NCBI RefSeq assembly: GCF_001483745.1
Contig: NZ_LQBL01000032.1
Location: 124,001 to 188,000, forward strand
DNA length: 64,000 nt
Reading direction: 5' to 3'
Origin: Serinicoccus chungangensis
GTDB lineage: Bacteria; Actinomycetota; Actinomycetes; Actinomycetales; Dermatophilaceae
The position numbers and the translations under genes were made by a program. Under the pieces are notes generated by a model. The model did no database searches. It was not told the DNA's origin and was given only the letters and a program-made list of their open reading frames with translations. Each line of letters opens with the position of its first letter. Within the stretch, counting starts at the first letter, position 1. This document shows positions 17,185 through 25,697 of this stretch, one piece after another.

Positions 17185-18342
17185 GTGCTGCTCGCCGTCT
17201 GGTCGCTGAGCGCCTTCCTGCTGGAGATCCCCTCCGGCGCCTGGGCGGACCTGCTCGACCGGCGTCGCGTGCTCGTGGCCTCGGGCGTCGTCTACGTCGC
17301 GGCGTTCGCCACCTGGATGCTGTGGCCGGGGTTCTGGGGCTTCCTCCTCGGGTTCGTCCTGTGGTCGTGCTCGGACGCGCTGCACTCGGGGACCTGGGAG
17401 GCCTACCTCTTCGAGCAGCTCTCGGCGCGCCGCCGGAGCGGCCACTACGCGCGGGTCAAGGCCAGGGCGGAGAGCGTCGCCCTGGTGCTCATGGCCGTCG
17501 CCGTCGCGGCGGCCGCCCCGCTGCACCAGGTGGGCGGCTACCCCCTGGTGGGCGCGGTCAGCGTCGGCGTCGCGGTCCTCCACGTCGGGGTGACCCTGCT
17601 GCTGCCGCCGCCGGTGTGCGGCGCACCCGGTCCCCCGGGGTCGCCCGCACCGGCCCACGAGACCTCCCCGCGGGCCGTCGACCCCGCGCCCGACGCCGAC
17701 CCGGCGCACCGCACGCCGCACGGCTGGGTGTCCACGCTGCGCGAGGGGGTCGCGCAGGCGCGCAGCGCCGGACCCGTGCGTCGGGTCCTGCTCGGGTATG
17801 CCGCCGTCGTCACCCTCGTCGGGTTCGACGAGTACTTCCCCCTGCTGCTCGCCGACGACGGGTCCTCGGTGGGCCGCGTGGCCGTCGTCATGGCCGGCAT
17901 CGTCCTGCTGGAGGCGGTGGGCACCGCGCTCAGCGACCGGGTCGCCCGGCTGACCGGCGGGCCCCACGCCGCGCTGGTCCTGCTCGCCGGGGCGCTCCTG
18001 GCGCTCGGCGCCGCGGGGTCCGGATGGCTGGGAGCAGGGTCGCTGGGCCTGGGGTACGCGCTGGCCAGCAGCCTCTACGTGGCGGGGGACGCGCGTCTGC
18101 AGCACGCGATCGGACAGACCAGCCGCGCCCGCTCCACCGTCACCTCGGTGGCGGGCGTCGCCGGCGAGCTCGGCTTCCTCGTGACGCTCGCGACGGTGGG
18201 GGTGCTCACCCTGCGTCTCGAGCTCACCCCGGTGGTGGCCGGGGCCGCCCTCGTCCTGGCGGTCCCGGCAGCCCTCGCGGCCCGGCGCATGCCGCCCGGC
18301 GCGACGGCGGACCCCGCCGCCGACGACGGCACCAGGGGGTGA
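17185..18342 (+). CDS. MFS transporter, probably N-terminally interrupted
   Basis: 385 residues from the first usable start after an in-frame TGA. About eleven hydrophobic segments follow; the loop SGAWADLLDRRRVLVASG is the MFS signature between helices 2 and 3. The same frame between 17071 and 17184 encodes AYRATHEAIPLFGVYALLF, an apparent first helix and its flank. The GTG at 17185 therefore begins inside helix 2 and has no ribosome site. A protein made from it would lack helix 1. The gene may be a young pseudogene, may be read through at TGA, or may contain a sequence error. Substrate unknown. It ends 13 bases before the convergent SorC-like gene. Confidence 0.6.
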   Translation: MLLAVWSLSAFLLEIPSGAWADLLDRRRVLVASGVVYVAAFATWMLWPGFWGFLLGFVLWSCSDALHSGTWEAYLFEQLSARRRSGHYARVKARAESVALVLMAVAVAAAAPLHQVGGYPLVGAVSVGVAVLHVGVTLLLPPPVCGAPGPPGSPAPAHETSPRAVDPAPDADPAHRTPHGWVSTLREGVAQARSAGPVRRVLLGYAAVVTLVGFDEYFPLLLADDGSSVGRVAVVMAGIVLLEAVGTALSDRVARLTGGPHAALVLLAGALLALGAAGSGWLGAGSLGLGYALASSLYVAGDARLQHAIGQTSRARSTVTSVAGVAGELGFLVTLATVGVLTLRLELTPVVAGAALVLAVPAALAARRMPPGATADPAADDGTRG

Positions 18343-18355
18343 CCGCCCGCGGGGC

Positions 18356-19297
18356 TCAGGCCCGGCCCAGCAGGGCCTGAGCCGTGTCGTAGGTGGTGAC
18401 CAGGCCGTTGATGAGGTCGCCGGTCATCGCGGCGCGCAGGGCCTCGACCTTGCCCTCCCCGTGGGCGACGGCGACCACCCGGTCGATGCCGCGCAGCTGG
18501 TCGGGCGACAGCGCGATGAGGCGCTCCGAGAGGCACGTCCGCACCAGCTCGCCCCGCGCGTCGAAGCAGGCGCCCACGGCCTCGCCGACGACGCCGGCCT
18601 CGGACACCCGCTGTCGGCAGTCCTCGTCGACGGCGTCGTAGATCGTGGACTGCCCCGGCGCCCACGCGCCCACCCCGACCACGGCGACGGTCACCTGGTC
18701 GGCGGCCGCCAGCGTCCCGCTCACCGCCGGGTCCCGCCGCACCGCCTCGGCGGCGGCCGCGTCCGGCATGACGAGCGGGGCGAAGAACATCCGGCGCCCT
18801 CCCCCGGACATGCGCCCGGCCCGGCGCACCAGGTCCACCGAGCTGGAGTCCTCGCTGATGCCCACCAGGGCACCGCTGAGCTGCACGATCTCGACGGGCG
18901 GCAGTGCCTCCAGCGCGTAGACCATGTCGTGCACCGCGCGGCTCCACGGCAGCCCCAGGACGTCGTCCGGGCGCAGGACCCGGCCGAGCAGGCCGGCCGC
19001 GGCCCGGCCCAGCTCGGCCCGGACGTCGGGCGCCGTGGAGGAGATGGGGGCCACCAGCACGTGCTCGAGCGAGAACCGTGCGCGCAGGTCCTCGCTGAGC
19101 CTTCCGTCGCGGGCGTCCGGCTCGACGATCTCGATGCGCACGACCCCGGCCTCGTGCGCGAGGTCGAGCAGGCGCGCCACCTTGAAGCGGCTGATGCCGA
19201 GCGCCTCGGCGATGTCGGTCTTGGCCTGGTGCTGCTCGTAGTGCCGCCGGGCGACGGCGACGGCCAGCGCCAGGTCACGCTCCTCCCGGACGGCCAC
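18356..19297 (-). CDS. SorC/DeoR-like sugar-responsive transcriptional regulator
   Basis: 313 residues from a GTG at 19297 with AGGAGG 6 bases upstream. The N-terminal helix-turn-helix (KTDIAEALGISRFKVARLLDLA, about residues 20-45) is joined to a large SorC-type sugar-binding domain. That domain has VLGLPWSRAVHDMVYAL, GVGAWAPGQSTI and the C-terminal AVAHGEGKVEALRAAM, where a sugar phosphate is expected to bind. It is divergent from the polyol uptake and catabolism operon, which it most likely regulates through the 180-base region between them. The frame extends further upstream without family similarity. Confidence 0.88.
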   Translation of the reverse strand: MAVREERDLALAVAVARRHYEQHQAKTDIAEALGISRFKVARLLDLAHEAGVVRIEIVEPDARDGRLSEDLRARFSLEHVLVAPISSTAPDVRAELGRAAAGLLGRVLRPDDVLGLPWSRAVHDMVYALEALPPVEIVQLSGALVGISEDSSSVDLVRRAGRMSGGGRRMFFAPLVMPDAAAAEAVRRDPAVSGTLAAADQVTVAVVGVGAWAPGQSTIYDAVDEDCRQRVSEAGVVGEAVGACFDARGELVRTCLSERLIALSPDQLRGIDRVVAVAHGEGKVEALRAAMTGDLINGLVTTYDTAQALLGRA

Positions 19298-19477
19298 GAG
19301 GAACCTCCTGCTGGTGTGCGACCCGGGGGTCGGCGGACGGGACGGGAGGACCATTCTCCCGGGTCGGACGCGGGTGGCGCACGTCCTTGACAAGCACGGT
19401 GACGAGGGCTTCACTGATTCTACTCATGTGTGCGCGTCCCTGCGCTCGGATGAGCATACTCGACGAGGAGGCGGCCC
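19298..19477. promoter_or_regulatory. Divergent control region of regulator and polyol operon
   Basis: TTGACA at 19387-19392 is a perfect -35 for the rightward operon, with weak -10 candidates (TTCACT at 19410 or further on). The segment 19411-19465 is the most AT-rich part. It holds CTACTCATG followed by GATGAGCATACTC, whose CTCAT/ATGAG cores form an inverted repeat about 25 bases apart, a plausible operator for the SorC-like protein. GAGGAG at 19465-19470 is the ribosome site of the lipoprotein gene. Confidence 0.4.
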
Positions 19478-20854
19478 GTGCCCAGGAAGACCGGACCAGC
19501 GAGGACGCTGGTCGTCATCAGCTCGACGTGCGTGGCCCTCGTGGCGACGGGCTGCGCCGGATGGGGAGGGGGTGGCGTGGGCGGCGGCGGCCCGGACTCC
19601 ATCGACGTCCTCATGGTCAACAACCCGCAGATGGTGGACCTGCAGAACCTCACGGCCGAGCACTTCACGCAGCAGACGGGGATCAGCGTCAACTTCACCG
19701 TGCTCCCGGAGAACGACGTGCGTGACAAGATCAGCCAGGAGTTCACCAGCCAGGCCGGCCAGTACGACGTCGCCTCCCTCTCCAACTTCGAGATCCCGAT
19801 CTACGCCCGGGCCGGCTGGGTGGCTCCGCTGGACGGGTTCATCGCGCAGGACGAGGAGTTCGCCTACGACGACATCCTCGAGCCGATGCGCACCTCCCTG
19901 TCGGTGGACGACGTGCCCTACGGCATCCCCTTCTACGGCGAGTCCTCCTTCCTCATGTACCGCCAGGACGTCCTCGAGGCCGAGGGGGTGCAGATGCCCG
20001 AGCAGCCCACCTGGCCCGAGGTCGCCGACATCGCGGCGCAGGTCGACGGCGCCGAGCCCGGCATGAGCGGTATCTGCCTGCGGGGCCAGCCCGGCTGGGG
20101 CCAGGTCATGGCGCCGCTCACCACGGTCGTCAACACCTTCGGCGGCACCTGGTTCGAGGAGGACATGACCCCCCGGGTCGACGCGCCGGAGTTCACCGAG
20201 GCGGTCGACTTCTACGTCGACCTCGTCCGCGAGCACGGCCAGAACGGCGCCCCCGCGTCCGGCTTCGTGGAGTGTCTCAACAACCTGCAGCAGGGCAACT
20301 CCGCCATGTGGTACGACGCCACGTCGGCCGCCGGGTCCCTCGAGGCCCCCGGGTCCCCGGTCCAGGGCAAGATCGGCTACGCGCCGGCACCGGTCATGGA
20401 GACCGACAGCTCCGGCTGGCTGTATGCCTGGTCCTGGGCGATCCAGGACGCCAGCGAGAAGCAGGACAACGCCTGGGAGTTCGTCTCGTGGGCCTCCGGC
20501 ACCGAGTACGAGGAGCTCGTCGGCGAGGAGCTCGGCTGGTCGAGGGTCCCGGCGGGCAAGCGCTCGTCGACCTACGACAACGAGGACTACCTCGCCGAGG
20601 CCGGGCCGTTCGCCGAGGCGACCCGGGCGGCCATCGAGTCGGCCGATCCGGAGAACCCGGGCGTGCAGCCCCGACCGGCGATCGGGGTGCAGTTCGTCGG
20701 CATACCCGAGTTCCCCGACCTGGGCACCCAGGTGAGCCAGGACATCAGCGCGGCCATCGCCGGTCGCATGAGCGTCGACGAGGCGCTCGCCCGCGGCCAG
20801 CGGGTCGCCGAGGACATCGCCGAGCGCTACGAGGAGAGGGCGGCCCAGCAATGA
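19478..20854 (+). CDS. Polyol ABC transporter substrate-binding lipoprotein
   Basis: 458 residues from GTG. A lipoprotein signal peptide ends at LVATGC (Cys near residue 26), so the protein is lipid-anchored outside the membrane. It is a family-1 solute-binding protein: PYGIPFYGESSFLMYRQDVL and WAWAIQ-type motifs (here YAWSWAIQDASEKQDNAWEF) resemble sorbitol/mannitol binders such as SmoE and MtlE. The gene starts an operon with two permeases, a polyol dehydrogenase and xylulokinase. The predicted ligand is therefore a sugar alcohol such as mannitol, sorbitol or arabitol. The stop overlaps the first permease start by four bases. Confidence 0.88.
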   Translation: MPRKTGPARTLVVISSTCVALVATGCAGWGGGGVGGGGPDSIDVLMVNNPQMVDLQNLTAEHFTQQTGISVNFTVLPENDVRDKISQEFTSQAGQYDVASLSNFEIPIYARAGWVAPLDGFIAQDEEFAYDDILEPMRTSLSVDDVPYGIPFYGESSFLMYRQDVLEAEGVQMPEQPTWPEVADIAAQVDGAEPGMSGICLRGQPGWGQVMAPLTTVVNTFGGTWFEEDMTPRVDAPEFTEAVDFYVDLVREHGQNGAPASGFVECLNNLQQGNSAMWYDATSAAGSLEAPGSPVQGKIGYAPAPVMETDSSGWLYAWSWAIQDASEKQDNAWEFVSWASGTEYEELVGEELGWSRVPAGKRSSTYDNEDYLAEAGPFAEATRAAIESADPENPGVQPRPAIGVQFVGIPEFPDLGTQVSQDISAAIAGRMSVDEALARGQRVAEDIAERYEERAAQQ

Positions 20855-21825
20855 GCAGCAGCACCGACACGTCCGAGCGGGGCACCGCGGGTCCGAACCC
20901 CGAGCAGGGTCGGGCCGGCGCGACCCCACCGCCGCGACGACGGCAGACCAGGTCCGACTCCTGGCAGCGCCGGATCCCGCTGCTGCCGGCGCTCATCTTC
21001 GTCATCGTCATGACCCAGCTGCCGTTCCTGGGCACGATCATCATCTCGTTCATGAACTGGAACGCCTACTACCCCGACGAGCGCGGGTTCGCGGGGTTCT
21101 CCAACTTCGCCCGGGTGTTCACCGACGTCAACGCCCGCTCGGCGGTGTTCGTCACCATCCTCATCACCGTGTCGACGGTCCTCATCAGCCTCGTGCTCGG
21201 GCTCGCGATCGCGCTGCTCCTGGACCGCAAGTTCCGGGGCCAGGGCATCGTGCGCACGATGATGATCGCGCCCTTCCTCGTGGTCCCGGTCGCGGCCGCC
21301 CTGCTGTGGAAGCACGCGCTCTACAACCCCGAGTACGGCCTCTTCAACGGTCTGCTCACGCTCGTGCTCGGAGAGGACGCCCCCCAGCCGGACTGGGTGG
21401 GCTCGATGCCGCTGCCGGCGCTCGTCGCGGCGCTGGTCTGGCAGTGGACGCCGTTCATGATGCTCATCCTCCTGGCCGGGCTGCAGAGCCGGCCGCTGGA
21501 CGTCGTGGAGGCGGCGCGGATCGACGGCGCGTCCGAGTTCCGGATCTTCACGAGCATGACGCTGCCGCACCTGCGGCAGTACATCGAGCTCAGCACGCTG
21601 CTGGGGACGATCTACGTCGTCCAGAACTTCGACCACGTCTTCACCATCACCGCGGGCGCGACCGGCACCGCCAACCTCCCCTACTTCATCTACCAGACCT
21701 TCTACACCGCCCAGGACTACGGCCGGGCGTCGGCGGCAGGCGTCGTGACGGTGGTCGGCACCCTCGTCGTCGCGATGTTCGCCCTGCGCACGGCGTTCGC
21801 GATCTTCAAGGAGGAGGGCCGATGA
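20851..21825 (+). CDS. Polyol ABC transporter permease, MalF-type
   Basis: 324 residues. A 40-residue polar N-terminus precedes six hydrophobic segments. The cytoplasmic EAA loop (EAARIDGASEFRIF, then LP) that docks with the ATPase is intact. It belongs to the carbohydrate-uptake CUT1 family (MalF-like) and should form the channel with the next permease. The ATG overlaps the lipoprotein stop (ATGA) and its own stop overlaps the next start in the same way, so all three are coupled. Confidence 0.9.
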   Translation: MSSSTDTSERGTAGPNPEQGRAGATPPPRRRQTRSDSWQRRIPLLPALIFVIVMTQLPFLGTIIISFMNWNAYYPDERGFAGFSNFARVFTDVNARSAVFVTILITVSTVLISLVLGLAIALLLDRKFRGQGIVRTMMIAPFLVVPVAAALLWKHALYNPEYGLFNGLLTLVLGEDAPQPDWVGSMPLPALVAALVWQWTPFMMLILLAGLQSRPLDVVEAARIDGASEFRIFTSMTLPHLRQYIELSTLLGTIYVVQNFDHVFTITAGATGTANLPYFIYQTFYTAQDYGRASAAGVVTVVGTLVVAMFALRTAFAIFKEEGR

Positions 21826-22721
21826 GCACCACCGCCCCGACCAGGGGGGACAGCACCACCCCCGCGACCACGACCCAGAAGGTGGGGGGACGCACCTTCG
21901 TCCAGGCCAGGCCCCCGCGCCGCGGGATGCTGCTCACCGTCCTCGCCTGGGTCGTGGGGATCCTCTTCTTCTTCCCCGTGCTCTGGATGGTTCTGGTGTC
22001 CTTCCGCGCCGAGACCGACGCCGCCAGCAATCCCCCGGTGCTGTTCGCGCCGGTCAGCCTGGAGGGCTACCGGACGTTCTTCGCCGCCGGCCCGTGGCCG
22101 CCGCTGCTCAACTCGATGACGGCGAGCGTGGTGTCCACGGTCCTGGTCATCCTGCTGGCCTTCCCCGCGGCATACGCGCTGTCGATCCGGCCGGTGAAGA
22201 AGTGGACCGACGTGCTCTTCTTCTTCCTCTCCACCAAGATGCTGCCGATCGTGGCCGGCATCCTGCCGATCTACCTGTTCGCGCAGGCCACCAACCTGCT
22301 GGACAACATCTGGCTGCTCATCATCCTCTACACCTCCATGAACATGCCGATCGCGGTGTGGATGCTGCAGTCCTTCCTCGCCGAGGTGCCCGTCGAGATG
22401 CTCGAGGCGGCCCAGGTCGACGGTGCCGGGCTGCTCACCACCCTGCGCCAGGTCGTGGCCCCGGTCGTCATGCCCGGCATCGCCTCGGCCGCCCTCATCT
22501 GCTTCATCTTCAGCTGGAACGAGCTGCTCCTGGCCCGCGTCCTGACGAGCACGGTGGCGAGCACCGCACCGGTCTTCCTCACCGGCTTCGTCACCAGCCA
22601 GGGACTCTTCCTCGCCAAGGTCTGCGCCGCGTCCTTCGTCGTCTCGCTGCCGGTCCTCGCGGCCGGTTTCGCGGCCCAGGACAAGCTGGTGCAGGGCCTG
22701 TCGATGGGCGCCGTCAAGTGA
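21822..22721 (+). CDS. Polyol ABC transporter permease, MalG-type
   Basis: 299 residues with about six transmembrane helices. The EAA loop is EMLEAAQVDGAGLLTTLRQV followed by the typical proline. The C-terminal part (FSWNELLLARVL) is characteristic of MalG-type CUT1 permeases of polyol systems. No ATP-binding subunit is encoded in this operon or elsewhere in the window, so a shared ATPase of the MsiK type, known in other actinobacteria, is presumably used. That last point is inference. Confidence 0.9.
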   Translation: MSTTAPTRGDSTTPATTTQKVGGRTFVQARPPRRGMLLTVLAWVVGILFFFPVLWMVLVSFRAETDAASNPPVLFAPVSLEGYRTFFAAGPWPPLLNSMTASVVSTVLVILLAFPAAYALSIRPVKKWTDVLFFFLSTKMLPIVAGILPIYLFAQATNLLDNIWLLIILYTSMNMPIAVWMLQSFLAEVPVEMLEAAQVDGAGLLTTLRQVVAPVVMPGIASAALICFIFSWNELLLARVLTSTVASTAPVFLTGFVTSQGLFLAKVCAASFVVSLPVLAAGFAAQDKLVQGLSMGAVK

Positions 22722-22738
22722 CCGGGAGAATACCGACC

Positions 22739-24235
22739 ATGAAGCTCAGCGAGGAGACCCTGCCGGGGCTGCCCGAGGACGTGGCACGCCCGACCTACGA
22801 CCGGTCCGCCCTGAAGCCCGGCATCGTGCACTTCGGCGTCGGCGGCTTCCACCGCGCGCACGAGGCGATGTACCTCGACCGGCTGATGAACGAGTCGCCC
22901 GAGGAGCACCTGGGCTGGTCGGTCGTCGGGGTCGGCACCATGCCCGGGGACGCCCGGATGCGCGACGCGATGGCGGCCCAGGACTGCCTCTACACCCTCG
23001 TGGTCAAGCACCCCGACGGCGCCCTCGAGCCCCGCGTCCTCGGGGCGATGTCGGCCTACCTCTTCGCCCCGGACGACCCCGAGGCGGTCCTCGCCCGGAT
23101 GACCGACCCGGACGTGCGGATCGTCAGCCTGACCATCACCGAGGGCGGCTACCACGTCAACCAGGTCACCGGCGAGTTCGACCCGGCCGACGAGTCCCTG
23201 CAGGCGGACATCGCCGAGCCCCGGCAGGCACCGCGCAGCGCCTTCGGCTTCATCACCGAGGCCCTGCGTCGCCGTAGGGAGGCCGGGGACGAGCCGTTCA
23301 CCGTCATGTCCTGCGACAACCTGCCCGGCAACGGGGACGTGGCCGGGCAGATGATCACCTCCTTCGCGCGGATGCAGGACGAGCACCGCACCGGTGCGGG
23401 GCTCGCCGACTGGATCGACGAGCACGTGTCGTTCCCCAACTCGATGGTCGACCGGATCACCCCGGTCACCAGCCAGGGGGACATCGACGCCCTCGCCGAG
23501 CGCTTCGGGGTCGAGGACGCCTGGCCGGTGGTCTGCGAGCCATTCACCCAGTGGGTCCTCGAGGACCACTTCCCGACCGGCCGACCCGCCTTCGAGGAGG
23601 TCGGGGTCCAGGTCGTCGACGACGTCGTCCCCTACGAGCTCATGAAGCTGCGGCTGCTCAACGCCAGCCACCAGGCGCTGTGCTACCTCGGCTACCTCGC
23701 CGGCTACCGCTACGCCCACGAGGTCGCCCAGGACCCGCTCTTCGAGGAGTTCCTGCTCGGCTACATGGAGCACGAGGGGTCCCCCACCCTCCCGGAGGTG
23801 CCGGACGTCGACCTCGCCGACTACCGGCGCACGTTGGTCGAGCGCTTCGCCAACCCCGAGGTGCGCGACACCCTCGCCCGCCTCTGCGCCGAGAGCAGCG
23901 ACCGCATACCGAAGTGGCTGGTGCCGGTCATCCGGCACAACCTGGAGCACGGCGGGTCCATCGACCGGTCGGCCCTCGTCGTCGCGTCCTGGGCGCGGTA
24001 TGCCGAGGGCGTGGACGAGCAGGGCGAGCCCATCGAGGTCGTCGACCGGCACCGCGACCGGGTCATGGCCGCGGCCGCCCGGCAGGACGAGGAGCCGCTG
24101 GCGTTCCTCGAGGACGAGACCTTCTTCGGCGACCTGCGCCACGACGAGCGGTTCGCTTCGGCCTACCGCCACTTCCTCCAGCGGTTGCACGAGGTGGGTG
24201 CACGGACCACCCTGGAGGACCATGACTGGAGCTGA
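22739..24235 (+). CDS. Long-chain polyol dehydrogenase (mannitol/arabinitol dehydrogenase family)
   Basis: 498 residues, typical of the zinc-independent long-chain polyol dehydrogenases. The N-terminal Rossmann start is IVHFGVGGFHRAHEAMY. The catalytic KxxxxNxxH motif is present in KLRLLNASHQALCYLGY, with Lys as general base. Members oxidise mannitol to fructose, sorbitol to fructose or D-arabinitol to xylulose. The adjacent xylulokinase favours a product that is a ketopentose, or a broad-specificity system like the Pseudomonas mtl operon. I chose the ATG with GGGAG upstream; an in-frame GTG at 22718 overlapping the permease stop would add seven residues. Confidence 0.88.
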   Translation: MKLSEETLPGLPEDVARPTYDRSALKPGIVHFGVGGFHRAHEAMYLDRLMNESPEEHLGWSVVGVGTMPGDARMRDAMAAQDCLYTLVVKHPDGALEPRVLGAMSAYLFAPDDPEAVLARMTDPDVRIVSLTITEGGYHVNQVTGEFDPADESLQADIAEPRQAPRSAFGFITEALRRRREAGDEPFTVMSCDNLPGNGDVAGQMITSFARMQDEHRTGAGLADWIDEHVSFPNSMVDRITPVTSQGDIDALAERFGVEDAWPVVCEPFTQWVLEDHFPTGRPAFEEVGVQVVDDVVPYELMKLRLLNASHQALCYLGYLAGYRYAHEVAQDPLFEEFLLGYMEHEGSPTLPEVPDVDLADYRRTLVERFANPEVRDTLARLCAESSDRIPKWLVPVIRHNLEHGGSIDRSALVVASWARYAEGVDEQGEPIEVVDRHRDRVMAAAARQDEEPLAFLEDETFFGDLRHDERFASAYRHFLQRLHEVGARTTLEDHDWS

Positions 24236-25637
24236 CCGCACCCTCGTCGCCGGCGTCGACACCTCGACGCAGTCCTGCAAGGTCGTCGTCTGCGACGCCG
24301 ACACCGGAGAGGTGGTCCGCGAGGGGCGCGGCTCGCACCCCTCGGGCACGGAGGTCGACCCGCAGCACTGGTGGGACGCCTTCGAGGAGGCCACCGCCGA
24401 CGGTCTCCTCGACGACGTCGCCGCCCTGTCCGTGGGCGGGCAGCAGCACGGGATGGTCCTGCTCGACGAGGACGACGCCGTCGTGCGGCCGGCCCTGCTG
24501 TGGAACGACACCCGCTCGGCGCACGCCGCCCGGTCGCTCGTGGACGAGCTCGGGGGCGCCGAGGCGTGGGCCGACCGGGTGGGCGTCGTGCCCCTCGCGG
24601 CCATCACCGTCAGCAAGCTGCGCTGGAGCGCCGAGCAGGAGCCCGACGTGTTCGCCCGGGCCCGCACGTGCGTGCTCCCCCACGACTGGCTCACCGGACA
24701 GATCCTGCGCCGCCACGGCGGCCGGGACGAGGGCTGGGTGACCGACCGGGGGGACGCCTCGGGCACGGGGTACTTCGACGCCGCCTCGGGTGACTACGAC
24801 CGGGACCTGCTGCGGCTGGCGGTCGACCGGGACCTGGAGCTGCCGGAGGTGCTGGGGGCGCACGAGGAGGCGGGGCGGACCGCCTCCGGCATGGTGCTGG
24901 GGCCGGGCACGGGCGACAACGCCGCGGCGGCCCTCGGTCTCGGGCTCCGGCCCGGTGACGTCGTCATGTCGCTCGGCACGAGCGGCACCGCCTTCGCCCG
25001 GCACGACTCCCCTAGCCACGACGCGACCGGTGAGGTGGCGTCCTACGCCGATGCGACCGGCACCTTCCTGCCCCTGGTGTGCACCCTGAACGCCGCCCGC
25101 GTGCTGAGCGCCGGGGCGCACGCCCTGGGCACCGACCTCGCCGGCCTGGAGGACCTCGCCCTCCAGGCGGAGCTGGGCGCCGGTGGGCTCACGCTGCTGC
25201 CCTACCTCGACGGTGAGCGGACACCGAACCTGCCCGATGCGACGGGCACCCTGTCCGGCCTCACCCGTGACAACCTCACGCCGGCCAACCTGGCCCGCGC
25301 CATGGTCGAGGGCATGGTGCTCGGCGTGGGGGCCGGGGTCGACTCGCTGGCCCGGGAGGGTGTCGCCGTGGAGCGGATCCACCTCATCGGCGGGGCGGTC
25401 GCCTCCCGGGCGGTCCGCGAGATCGCGGCAGACCTGCTGGGGGTGCCGGTCGTCGTCCCGGCGGCCGGGGAGTACGTCGCCCTCGGGGCCGCCCGGCAGG
25501 CGGCGTGGACCTTGCGGGGCGGGGAGCTGCCGGACTGGCCGGTACCCACGTCGGCACGGCTGGAGGCCAGGCCCTCGGAGCGCGCTACGGAGGTCGTCGG
25601 CCGCTACCGCGAGCTGGTCCGGACCGTCCACGGCTGA
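24222..25637 (+). CDS. xylB: Xylulokinase (FGGY family)
   Basis: 471 residues. The N-terminal phosphate-binding motif (VAGVDTSTQSCKVVV) and SVGGQQHGMVLLD, LLWNDTRS, MSLGTSGTAFA and EGMVLGVGAGVDSL are those of xylulokinase-type FGGY kinases. It phosphorylates D-xylulose to feed the pentose phosphate pathway. GGAGG lies 4 bases before the ATG, which is inside the end of the dehydrogenase gene (14-base overlap). The pair implies polyol to ketose to ketose phosphate. A kinase acting on another ketose cannot be ruled out. Confidence 0.85.
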   Translation: MTGADRTLVAGVDTSTQSCKVVVCDADTGEVVREGRGSHPSGTEVDPQHWWDAFEEATADGLLDDVAALSVGGQQHGMVLLDEDDAVVRPALLWNDTRSAHAARSLVDELGGAEAWADRVGVVPLAAITVSKLRWSAEQEPDVFARARTCVLPHDWLTGQILRRHGGRDEGWVTDRGDASGTGYFDAASGDYDRDLLRLAVDRDLELPEVLGAHEEAGRTASGMVLGPGTGDNAAAALGLGLRPGDVVMSLGTSGTAFARHDSPSHDATGEVASYADATGTFLPLVCTLNAARVLSAGAHALGTDLAGLEDLALQAELGAGGLTLLPYLDGERTPNLPDATGTLSGLTRDNLTPANLARAMVEGMVLGVGAGVDSLAREGVAVERIHLIGGAVASRAVREIAADLLGVPVVVPAAGEYVALGAARQAAWTLRGGELPDWPVPTSARLEARPSERATEVVGRYRELVRTVHG

Positions 25638-25641
25638 CCGT

Positions 25642-25664
25642 CCGACCGCCCCCTCAGGGGTCGG
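25642..25664. terminator. Weak hairpin between convergent xylB and acyl-CoA ligase genes
   Basis: CCGACC and GGTCGG are 6-bp arms around an 11-base loop that can pair further. It lies just after the xylB stop in a 60-base convergent gap. No U-run is present, so its termination role is only suggested. Confidence 0.3.
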
Positions 25665-25697
25665 CTGCGGCGCCCGGGCCGCGTCCGACGTCCCGGG

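Noticed and set aside
17067-18380. 437-codon frame starting at TTG 17067
   Set aside because: It is a different frame from the MFS protein, is Arg/Pro/Gly-rich without hydrophobic segments, and arises from GC skew.
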